Assembly: GCA_963749825.1 (NCBI GenBank)
Contig: CAVVOI010000012.1
Location: 620,001 to 684,000 of the forward strand
Reading direction: 5' to 3'
Length of the DNA: 64,000 nucleotides
From: UBA11865 sp963749825
GTDB taxonomy: Bacteria > Chloroflexota > Anaerolineae > Promineifilales > Promineifilaceae
The notes beneath the pieces were generated by a model. The model saw only the letters and a program-made list of their open reading frames with translations. It made no database searches and was not told where the DNA came from. Numbering within the stretch: position 1 is the stretch's first letter; each line of letters opens with the position of its first letter. The position numbers and the translations under genes were made by a program. Shown here piece after piece: positions 8,456-15,668 of the stretch.

Positions 8456-8495
8456 CAACAGGTCTCCGGCTAACAATGGTGCCGGAGACCTGTTG
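8456..8495 (-). terminator. Strong hairpin at the end of the SQR-DsrE operon
   Basis: A perfect 15-bp stem CAACAGGTCTCCGGC / GCCGGAGACCTGTTG with a 10-nt loop lies 27 nt beyond the dsrE-like stop codon on the minus strand. The T-tract is weak, so it may act as a transcript 3' stabiliser as much as a terminator. Confidence 0.6.
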
Positions 8496-8522
8496 AAATG
8501 TGGCCTGATTCAATTGGCAAAG

Positions 8523-9017
8523 CTAGACAAAAATAATCTGTGCGCCGTCGGCTATTTCCAAGAATTCCATGGCCCCAACTATGCTGTCAACCTCTTCAAA
8601 GAGGTCATCTTCGGTCAACTTCATCATGTCGGCCGTCATCTTGCAGGCGTATAGCTTTCCGCCGGCATCGGCGATCATCTGCAAATATTCCCGTGGCGGC
8701 GGAAAATCGAGCGCTTCCATCTCTTTCTTCATCATGGATGTGGCGAAGCCGGTCATGCCCGGCAATGCGGACATGATATTGGGAATACCCATACCATTGG
8801 GCATCTTCATCGATGGATTACCCAGCGGCGTACATTGCAGGTTGTCCATCCTCTTTTCAGTAACCATATCCAGACCCCAGAAGGTAAAAAATATACTGGC
8901 GTCGATGCCTTCCATGAGAGCAGCGTTGGCCAAGACCATGCCTGGATATGCCATATCTAGCGTACCCTTGGAGCAGATGATACACAATTTTCGGCCACTG
9001 TTTTCTTCTTCAAACAT
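8523..9017 (-). CDS. DsrE/DsrF/DrsH-like family protein
   Basis: A 164-residue protein with the DsrE_2 fold pattern: LCIICSKGTLDMAYPGMVLANAA at the N-terminus, FFTFWGLD, and a C-terminal KLYACKMTADMM segment with the conserved Cys (about 125) that carries sulfur in DsrE2-type proteins. Cys 12 and 15 form an extra CxxC. Such proteins accept and hand on persulfide sulfur in the cytoplasm, often together with TusA, TusE/DsrC and rhodaneses. It is the last gene of the minus-strand operon, 107 nt after the TusE-like gene. The ribosome site GGAGA is clear. The specific sulfur donor is inferred from context. Confidence 0.85.
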   Translation of the reverse strand: MFEEENSGRKLCIICSKGTLDMAYPGMVLANAALMEGIDASIFFTFWGLDMVTEKRMDNLQCTPLGNPSMKMPNGMGIPNIMSALPGMTGFATSMMKKEMEALDFPPPREYLQMIADAGGKLYACKMTADMMKLTEDDLFEEVDSIVGAMEFLEIADGAQIIFV

Positions 9018-9124
9018 GTTTATTTCTCCGTTTTTCTTTCTAATTAAGAGGCTTGGAAGCCGGGTGTTCGGTTCTCGCTAAAGCGATCCTCTTCCCTTCA
9101 CAGCCCGGTTTCACTTGCCAACGC

Positions 9125-9439
9125 TTATATACAACCGGTGGGTTTGCCAAGTCCGGAGACGTAGGCGATCTTCTTAGCCGGTCCTTTGGGGAACAACTTA
9201 TATAGTTCCTTGGTGGTTACGCCAGCCTCTTGAGAGATGCGGCGCAATCCTGGCGCTTCTCCTTGAGATTTGTAATCGCTACGCGAGAAGTCAATGATGG
9301 TCCAGTGTTCCTCTGAAAGGTCGATATTGATGTCAGTGGCCAAAACGACCGCCACATCCTTATCCCAATCATCTGGGTTGGCCATGAAGCCTTCTTCATC
9401 AAACTGAATTTCTTTGCCTGCAATTTCTCTTGTCGTCAT
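9125..9439 (-). CDS. TusE/DsrC/DsvC-family sulfur carrier protein
   Basis: This 104-residue protein shows the family plan: REIAGKEIQFDEEGF start, DWDKDVA, EEHWTIIDF, and the flexible C-terminal arm ending GLGKPTGCI, with the sulfur-carrying Cys at position 103. The second Cys of true DsrC, eleven residues earlier, is replaced by Ala, so a DsrC-type trisulfide cannot form. It is closer to TusE or to regulatory DsrC-like proteins. A strong GGAGG precedes the ATG. It sits 55 nt after the DUF1641 gene and before the dsrE-like gene, which supports a persulfide relay fed by the SQR-like enzyme. Confidence 0.9.
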   Translation of the reverse strand: MTTREIAGKEIQFDEEGFMANPDDWDKDVAVVLATDINIDLSEEHWTIIDFSRSDYKSQGEAPGLRRISQEAGVTTKELYKLFPKGPAKKIAYVSGLGKPTGCI

Positions 9440-9494
9440 GACATTCCTCCGAAATTTATCCTTTCACTAAACTATAATTATCTAATCTTCTGCT

Positions 9495-10187
9495 TTAATT
9501 AGCGGAAATTTGACTGCCCGAAACGGTTCTTAATATATTCAAGGTTTTCGCCAGACCACGTCTTACGGCCGGGTCGTTTAACTGCCTCAGCAAATATCTC
9601 ATCGAGACATTTTCGGGCACTTCATCCTCTCGCATGACATTAGCCGAGGAGCTTAGTAAGGTCATGATCTCCGGCTGGGTCATTTCTTTCACCGTCTGCA
9701 ATATCAAGACGACGTTTTCACCTAGCTGGCGAACATCATCCTCGGTGAAGTTGGTGATGATTTCATCCATGATATCCATGCCACCCTGGAGAAAAGCGAA
9801 GTATCCTTTGCGTTCCATCTCATCCAGGCGGGTCATCACTGTCAAAAAAATGCCGTCTGATAGAGGACCGAACTCCCGGGTCAGGTCACCCAGACTTTCA
9901 AGTTGGTCGAGCATCTGCTCGATATTACGCGTATTGCGAACCAGGCGCTTGGTTACCCGGATGATGTCCTCTAACTGTACGTAGCCCTCGATTTCGTCGA
10001 GTTGCCGAACAGACAACTGGTACACTTCATTGGCAACAGGCATCAGGTCATTCTTGAGTTCATCCCATTCCTGGCGACGGCGGCGTTCGAGCCGGGCTTC
10101 TTCAGCCAGAAAGGCTACCTGCTCTGTTAAGGCATCAACTTTCTGGTTCAGATCGGCTATCGTCTGGCCATTCATTACTTGTTCCAT
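9495..10187 (-). CDS. DUF1641-domain protein
   Basis: A predominantly helical protein beginning with a coiled-coil (DLNQKVDALTEQVAFLAEE) and containing the DUF1641 core (GIFLTVMTRLDEMERKGYFAFL, then LGENVVLILQTVKEMT). DUF1641 proteins are repeatedly encoded beside SQR-type flavoproteins and formate-dehydrogenase accessory genes; their biochemical role is unknown. ATG 10185-10187 is preferred over an upstream TTG because AGGAGG lies 6-7 nt before it. That ribosome site overlaps the TAG stop of the SQR-like gene (10198-10200), so the two are translationally coupled. Confidence 0.85.
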   Translation of the reverse strand: MEQVMNGQTIADLNQKVDALTEQVAFLAEEARLERRRRQEWDELKNDLMPVANEVYQLSVRQLDEIEGYVQLEDIIRVTKRLVRNTRNIEQMLDQLESLGDLTREFGPLSDGIFLTVMTRLDEMERKGYFAFLQGGMDIMDEIITNFTEDDVRQLGENVVLILQTVKEMTQPEIMTLLSSSANVMREDEVPENVSMRYLLRQLNDPAVRRGLAKTLNILRTVSGSQISAN

Positions 10188-10197
10188 CGACAACCTC

Positions 10198-11430
10198 CTA
10201 GCTCCACTTACCGGCCATGGTCATTTGGGCAGTAATGGGCATCTCTTTTCCTTTCAGCAGGATATTCCAGTACATCCAGCGAAACATCACTTTACCCCAG
10301 TGGTTCATCTCGGACTCTTGTAACAATGAGAAAGGGCCGATCCCGGGTAATGGATATTTACCGGGTAGTGGTTCAACGTCATAGTTGAAGTCGATCAGGA
10401 TACCTTTACCGAAGCCTGACTCAATGAAACAGTTGGCATGACCGTCGAACTGCTCCAGCATCGGCAGGCCTTCGATGTACCTCAGGAAGTTTTCAACAAA
10501 CACCTCAACGGCGAAATGAGCTACCGAACCGGCTTTCGAAGTAGGTAAGGCTGCGGCGTCGCCTAAAGCGAAAACGTTGTCATGCTTGGTCGAGAGAAAG
10601 TTGTGCTTGTCAACGGGCACATGATTCAACTCATCGCCCAATCCTGATCGAGCGATGACATCCGCGCCCATATTAACCGGCACCGTTACCAAAAGATCGT
10701 AATTGACTTCTTCCTCGTCATAGGAGACCAGAAGCTTTTTATCAGGTTCTACCCGCTCGGCATAGAAATCGGTCACCAGATTGATGTTCTTGTTTTCCAA
10801 AGTGCTGCCCAGGAGACCAGCGGCCCGAGGTTTGGTGAAAGCGCCGGACAAAGGGGTGACCAAGGTCAAATCCACTTTATCGCGCATTTGCTTCTCATGG
10901 AAGAACCAGTCGGCCAGGAAAATGAATTCCAAGGGTGCAACCGGGCATTTATAAGGCAGTTCCATGATATTGACTACCATTTTGCCGCCTTCCCAAGTCC
11001 GCAATTTCTTTGCCAGAGCAGAAGCGCCGTCAAATGTGTAAAAATCGTGGATCGATTGGCGCCATTCAGCTTCGGTTAACCCCGGCGTCTCATCCGGGCG
11101 GGGGTGGGTGCCGGTGGCAATAATGAGGTAGTCGTAATAGAGATAACGATCGTCTTTGGCGATCTTGACCCGATTTTCTTCAGGCTCAATCAGCTCGATA
11201 TCAGACAAAATCATCTCCACGCCAGGTGGGATGAAGTCCCGCTTGGGTTTGATGACATCATTCTCGCCATAGATCCCAAAGGGGATGAAGAGGAAGCCCG
11301 GTTGATAATAATGGGTTTCATCCTTATCAACGATGGTAATCGTCCATTCCTCACGGCTGAGAACATGACTCAGCTTATTTGCTACCATGGTCCCGGCCGT
11401 TCCAGAACCTAAGATCAATAACCTTTTCAT
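10198..11430 (-). CDS. Sulfide:quinone oxidoreductase-like FAD-dependent oxidoreductase
   Basis: A 410-residue protein of the SQR/flavocytochrome c sulfide dehydrogenase superfamily. GSGTAG near residues 8-13 binds FAD, ATGTHPRPDETPGL is the mid-protein signature, and ALGDAAALPTSKAGSVAH (about 288-305) is the C-terminal flavin motif. Two Cys lie where SQR has its redox pair: Cys162 in YKCPVAPLE and Cys334 in HANCFIE. The C-terminus carries an aromatic, amphipathic stretch (MFRWMYWNILL) fitting membrane attachment. SQR oxidises sulfide to sulfane sulfur and reduces quinone. The start is ATG 11428-11430 with AGGAG upstream. It lies 12 nt after the regulator gene and is coupled to DUF1641. A related non-sulfide quinone reductase remains possible. 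Confidence 0.85.
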   Translation of the reverse strand: MKRLLILGSGTAGTMVANKLSHVLSREEWTITIVDKDETHYYQPGFLFIPFGIYGENDVIKPKRDFIPPGVEMILSDIELIEPEENRVKIAKDDRYLYYDYLIIATGTHPRPDETPGLTEAEWRQSIHDFYTFDGASALAKKLRTWEGGKMVVNIMELPYKCPVAPLEFIFLADWFFHEKQMRDKVDLTLVTPLSGAFTKPRAAGLLGSTLENKNINLVTDFYAERVEPDKKLLVSYDEEEVNYDLLVTVPVNMGADVIARSGLGDELNHVPVDKHNFLSTKHDNVFALGDAAALPTSKAGSVAHFAVEVFVENFLRYIEGLPMLEQFDGHANCFIESGFGKGILIDFNYDVEPLPGKYPLPGIGPFSLLQESEMNHWGKVMFRWMYWNILLKGKEMPITAQMTMAGKWS

Positions 11431-11442
11431 CAACTTTCTCCT

Positions 11443-12219
11443 TTAAAGTTCAGTCAAATCGGCAATGGCTGCCAGCCGGCCGACTAATGTCTTTCGTTCA
11501 TCTACGATGTGAGCCACGATATTGGCAATGCGCTGAAGATAAGCCAACACGCGCTGCTTTTCCCCTTTTTCAAGGTAAAAGATCTCATCCACATAAGGCG
11601 ACAATGATTCAGTATTCAGCTCGAACTCCACGGCCATTTTTTCGATTTCGTTTTTGCTGGGAGGCCAGCTTTCCGGAGCTACGCAGCCGGCTACGACCAT
11701 ACCCTTCAGTTCAGGACCGACGGGAATGAGCGCTCGGGCGCACAATAAACCCAGGTGACTGAGGCTGAACTGGGGTTCCAAATCAATGGCAGTAGCCAGA
11801 CCTTGCCAGCTTTGAATACACTTTTCTAAAGCCTGGGGTTCATTACTAATTGCTTGAAATAAGCCACAGGCATGACTGGGCCGGGTGATGGGCCTACCTT
11901 GCATATCGGTGACCACCAACATCACCCCTAAGATGTCAGCGAAAGTATCTTGAATAAGCTGTACACAATCTAATGGCAATATTGAGGCCAGGCTGCCTAC
12001 CTGGGCATTGTTTGCAAAAGTTGAGTTCCCTGTTTGATTCAGCGAATCAACCGTTATCTGCTTCTGGAACCAGCTGTCCACCTTCGCGGCAGGGAATCGC
12101 CATTGTTTACCGACCTTGATCGCCGGCAACCGACCGGCCTCAGCCATGCGATATATGGTGGAAAGGTCCACTTGAAGCAGACTTTGCATTTCTTTTGCAG
12201 TTAGCATTTCATTCATCAT
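11443..12219 (-). CDS. HTH (excisionase/MerR-like) plus PocR-type sensor transcriptional regulator
   Basis: The first 60 residues form an excisionase-type helix-turn-helix (LTAKEMQSLLQVDLSTIYRM, AIKVGKQWRFPAAKVDSWF). The rest matches the PocR sensory fold: LIQDTFADILGVMLVVTDMQG, then Cys residues and a GMVVAGCVAPESWPP segment. Cys-rich PocR domains bind small ligands or metal/redox centres in other regulators. It is the first gene of the operon, so it probably controls it. The start at 12219 (or 12216) is chosen over the longer frame to 12315 because that extension would translate through the palindromic operator. The ribosome site is weak (GGAAC). Confidence 0.8.
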   Translation of the reverse strand: MMNEMLTAKEMQSLLQVDLSTIYRMAEAGRLPAIKVGKQWRFPAAKVDSWFQKQITVDSLNQTGNSTFANNAQVGSLASILPLDCVQLIQDTFADILGVMLVVTDMQGRPITRPSHACGLFQAISNEPQALEKCIQSWQGLATAIDLEPQFSLSHLGLLCARALIPVGPELKGMVVAGCVAPESWPPSKNEIEKMAVEFELNTESLSPYVDEIFYLEKGEKQRVLAYLQRIANIVAHIVDERKTLVGRLAAIADLTEL

Positions 12220-12237
12220 TGATGTTCCGATTGTGAA

Positions 12238-12243
12238 ATTATA
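12238..12243 (-). promoter_or_regulatory. Extended -10 box of the SQR operon
   Basis: On the minus strand the sequence reads TGTATAAT, ending about 18 nt before the regulator ATG. No good -35 hexamer lies 16-18 bp upstream, which suggests dependence on an activator. Confidence 0.45.
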
Positions 12244-12287
12244 CACAAGTTGGCAATATCTTACCCAAGGACAAGACATGCAGTAAG

Positions 12288-12321
12288 TGACATTTGTCAG
12301 TATGTCATGTGACAAATGTCA
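12288..12321. promoter_or_regulatory. Perfect inverted pair TGACATTTGTCA / TGACAAATGTCA, operator of the SQR operon
   Basis: TGACATTTGTCA (12288-12299) and its exact reverse complement TGACAAATGTCA (12310-12321) are each palindromes around a 2-bp centre. Their centres are 22 bp apart, about two helical turns. Relative to the likely start site near 12231 they centre at about -62 and -84, typical activator positions. The half-site TGACA resembles CRP/FNR-type half-sites only loosely. Confidence 0.6.
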
Positions 12322-12562
12322 CATCATGCATTATGCGCATTGTATGCATACAAGGCACGTAGTGCGGATGGTGCAGTTTTTGGCTTTTCCAATATGATGA
12401 TGGAATGAGAAGCACTTGCTCTCAAATTTCAGCAGGCTTTTATATGACTTTATGTTAAGTTATTTGATGGCTTGTGGCGAATGAAGGATGAGCTACACCG
12501 GACGTGCAAAATCGCTTGTGGCCAAGACCGAGCAATGGGCAAGCCATTATTCAAACCAACCA

Positions 12563-12598
12563 AAAGTGAAAAGATGGGCGATAAAAACTCGCCCATCT
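12563..12598 (-). terminator. Terminator of the metalloprotease gene
   Basis: A perfect 10-bp stem AGATGGGCGA / TCGCCCATCT with a 7-nt loop is followed on the minus strand by TTTTCACTTTT. It lies 36 nt after the metalloprotease stop codon. Apart from this hairpin and the operon control region, 12316-12633 holds no gene. Confidence 0.8.
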
Positions 12599-12633
12599 CG
12601 ATTAATGGAGCTTTTTAGTTCACCAATTAACAG

Positions 12634-14853
12634 CTACTTCTGAGCATACTCTCGTTCTTCCGGCCGGCCGATGGTAACGAAACCTAAGCTGATTTCGCCT
12701 CCTTGGTCCCCGATAGTTGCCACAAGGGTGAGCTTATGCTCGCCGGCTTTGGGCGCTTCGACAAAAGCATCCAATCCTTCAGCGATTTCCTGGCCATCCA
12801 GCAACCAGCGCGCCGAAACTGAAAACTGCCCTTCGCGCTCGATCCGGCCGCTGGTCGCGGCGCCCCACAAGCGCATCGTCTGTCCGGCGACCAATGTTTG
12901 CCCATCTCGTGGCGTGTAAATACTGATGGCTGGAGCCCTTTCGGGAACGCCGACCGTGACCGGCTCGGAAACCGAAGTGTGAAAACCATCGCTGGCCAAC
13001 AGACGGACCAAGATCTCGCCGCCGGATATCGACGTGATGTCGACTCGAGCACGCATACCCCGCAAGAGGGTCGCCAATGCGTGCCACGTCTCACCTTTAT
13101 CGTCCGAATATTGCAGCCAGAATTCGCCTCTTCCCTTGCCTTCTTCCCGGAACTTCCAGCTGGCGGTCAACTCATCGCCTTTTTTATTCACATCAGCGCT
13201 GAACTCCTCGATGACTGGCACCTCCTTCGGCGCGCGCTGGATCCATAGCGCCTCTTTCGCCCGGCGAATGCGCAACTCCTCACCTGGCTCTACATCAGGC
13301 ACGTAAGCCTGGACGAGATAAGGGTAATGGCTCGTATCATCTTCACATCCGCAACCTCCTTCTGCTTGGGATGGCATCCGGTAGAGCGGCGCCCGAGCTA
13401 AAATTTTCTCGCGCTTGCCGACGAGCTCGGCCGTCATGCCAGTCTCCTTCCCTCCCATTACCTCTGGTTCGACCGAGACGCGCATGATGCTATTGATCTC
13501 AATCTCATCTTCCGCATGTACCACAGCAATAATAGATATGACAGGTAGGCGTTTCATAAATCGCTCTCTCCAGGGTGGGTCTGGCGGTGGGTCGGGAAGC
13601 CAATCCTCAGGGAAGATAAGAGGCTCTTGGGCAACGATATCGCGCCACCACGGATAATCAACGCAGGTCCGAATCGGGTTCAGATTGGCATTGTTGGTCA
13701 ATCGTCCGTAATTATAAAGCGAGACCCAACGCGGTCCACAATATGACATCATGTCTTTGAACATATTCGGCGGCATGATATTGCCGTTGCTAATGTCCAG
13801 CCCGTATTCGCCGATAGAAGCCTGGGGCATTGCGGCCGGATCGTAGGGTTCGTAAGCCGGATAGTTTGGGTCGCCAGGCGTACCGCAGGGGGCGTGGGGC
13901 AATCCACAGGCATGGCCTAATTCATGAGCCATGGTTACGCCATTGCCGTTGGCGCCGGTGCTGACCGTGCCGGTATTACAGCCAATGATCGGTCCCATCG
14001 GTATGCCATTAGCCATTAAGCCATAATAAAGAACGTCGGTCCGGTTACCGTCGGCCGTCCGTTGAGCCTGAACGGCCGTATTGAGCGCCACCCAATTGGG
14101 GCTGCAACAGCCAGGGCAGCTAGGCGCATCGGTCAATGGTAAATTCCAGGTGATGGTGCCGGCGCTGCTGTAAGCTGCCGTGCTGCTCACTGGGAAGGTC
14201 AGGAGAGTCCAGGCGGCCGTTGTTTGCAGATTGGCCAGCGTGGGGGCTGCCAAAGTTATATTAGGTGCGCCGGCGGCAGAACTATTAGGTCCGTTATAAC
14301 CAACCATGATGCCACGGATATGAACCGATTGCTTCAAGGTGACATCGATATTCAAGCTTAGTTCGGCTGTGAGACCGCCTGGCGCGTTGATTTGGGCTCG
14401 TAGTTTGAGATTTCCGCACATCTGGTTGGCCGGTATGATGAAATTGAGCGTTTCGCTCAAGGTACCCCTCTCGGTCACATAATTTGGCCCAGAGAGCGCT
14501 GTAACGCTGCCCGGCGGTTGGGGCGATAACGTACTCACTAGATTGTAGACAAATCCAGAATATCGCTCGTAGACCTCAAGTATTCCAGTCACGTCAGTCA
14601 CAGCCCCACCGAATATCCAACTCCTCACATAGACCCGAACCCAGGCCGGTTTACCGGCCACCAGGGTCACAGAATTGTCCGCACCCTGGTCGGCCGCATC
14701 GGTCAAATGGCTGGCTGATCGATAATACTGGATGCCTTGGGTGACCTCCATACCCTGGATGAATATCTTGGGCAGACGGGAGACGAGATCGTTTGGGTTG
14801 ATCAATTCGTGCTGTAGTAATTCACTTATAAGATTAGCTGAAAGGTGGTTCAT
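12634..14853 (-). CDS. Zinc metalloprotease-like protein with HExxHxxxxxH motif and C-terminal beta domains
   Basis: A 739-residue protein. An N-terminal beta domain (IFIQGMEVTQGIQYYR, KPAWVRVYVRS) resembles the lead-in domain of several bacterial metalloproteases. The central part carries TMAHELGHACGLPHAPC, a metzincin-like HExxHxxGxxH zinc site, with a candidate Met-turn in the later MMSYCGPRW. The C-terminal half is Ig-like, with a CGCED cluster in between. Start ATG 14851-14853 has AAGGAG 8 nt upstream; a longer in-frame extension to 15123 is rejected. No signal peptide is visible at this start, unusual for such a protease. Its substrate is unknown. Confidence 0.75.
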   Translation of the reverse strand: MNHLSANLISELLQHELINPNDLVSRLPKIFIQGMEVTQGIQYYRSASHLTDAADQGADNSVTLVAGKPAWVRVYVRSWIFGGAVTDVTGILEVYERYSGFVYNLVSTLSPQPPGSVTALSGPNYVTERGTLSETLNFIIPANQMCGNLKLRAQINAPGGLTAELSLNIDVTLKQSVHIRGIMVGYNGPNSSAAGAPNITLAAPTLANLQTTAAWTLLTFPVSSTAAYSSAGTITWNLPLTDAPSCPGCCSPNWVALNTAVQAQRTADGNRTDVLYYGLMANGIPMGPIIGCNTGTVSTGANGNGVTMAHELGHACGLPHAPCGTPGDPNYPAYEPYDPAAMPQASIGEYGLDISNGNIMPPNMFKDMMSYCGPRWVSLYNYGRLTNNANLNPIRTCVDYPWWRDIVAQEPLIFPEDWLPDPPPDPPWRERFMKRLPVISIIAVVHAEDEIEINSIMRVSVEPEVMGGKETGMTAELVGKREKILARAPLYRMPSQAEGGCGCEDDTSHYPYLVQAYVPDVEPGEELRIRRAKEALWIQRAPKEVPVIEEFSADVNKKGDELTASWKFREEGKGRGEFWLQYSDDKGETWHALATLLRGMRARVDITSISGGEILVRLLASDGFHTSVSEPVTVGVPERAPAISIYTPRDGQTLVAGQTMRLWGAATSGRIEREGQFSVSARWLLDGQEIAEGLDAFVEAPKAGEHKLTLVATIGDQGGEISLGFVTIGRPEEREYAQK

Positions 14854-15255
14854 GAGACACACTCCTTTGATAAACCGTTTCCCGAATCCTGAATCAGCTA
14901 AACTTTGATAACAGAATCGAGAAACCACGAGCAAGTGGGGATCGCTAACGGATTGGTCCGAAAGACACACACCATGACACTTAATTAAATTGTGGCAAAT
15001 TGGGCCTGGTGCAAGGGTAAAATGGATGTTGGCCCAGGCGGCTTTGTTCAGGCAACTTTTAGTCGTGGACTGTCGAAAGGTTGCATAAGTGATAAGGGCA
15101 CCGGCTTTCATCAGCCACGACAAAAACAGTATACAATGGCTGATCCGGCTGTGTCAACGAGATGAAAATGGAAACCCCCCGTTACCCCACATTGACATCA
15201 GGTATAGTCTGACATTGAGGAGATTGAGCTATGGGGCCTCAAATGCGGGACCATC

Positions 15256-15611
15256 ATGAAGTAGGTTATTTTGCCTTTTTCTGGTCCTTTGCGTGATTGC
15301 TATCAGCGTCGATTTGGTTCAAGCGGCAAGTGAACTAGAAACTTGGTGTAAGGCACAAGGCTAAACTATGGCACTATTAACAACACATTCACCTTCCTCA
15401 ACTTCGGCGTAATCAACAATAATTCCAGCTTTATCAACCATCATATTTTCTACAAGCTTTGCGGATCAGAATTCAATGGAATTCCTATTGTCAACTTGGG
15501 AGACTTCTACAACCTCGATAAATGTGGTTACCTGCCGATATTGGTTCGTGGTTGGTCAGCAGCAATTCTTTCGAAAGTTGGAATATCACATTTGACAAAA
15601 TGACTAATTGA
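15256..15611 (+). pseudogene. Decayed secreted-protein gene with signal peptide and Asn-rich repeats
   Basis: ATG AAG at 15256 is followed by one extra base and then a clear signal-peptide frame (RLFCLFLVLCVIAISVDLVQA). That frame stops at TAA 15361-15363. A third segment from 15370 encodes GTINNTFTFLNFGVINNNSS and an LCG motif, typical of Asn-rich surface proteins, and a further shift near 15537 gives a plausible end (SWNITFDKMTN) at 15611. Several frameshifts within 350 bp and the short length point to a relic. The rest of 14854-15668 shows no gene; direct TGACAT repeats occur at 15193 and 15211. Confidence 0.5.
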
Positions 15612-15668
15612 TTTTTGTGCTTCAGTAACAAGCCAATTAAAAATCCATCATTGGGACAAAGAATTGCG

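Noticed and set aside
12220..12315. N-terminal extension of the HTH-PocR regulator
   Set aside because: It would translate through the -10 box and the palindromic operator and lies before the conserved HTH start.
14854..15123. 90-residue N-terminal extension of the metalloprotease
   Set aside because: It has no family similarity or signal peptide, and a good ribosome site directly precedes ATG 14853.
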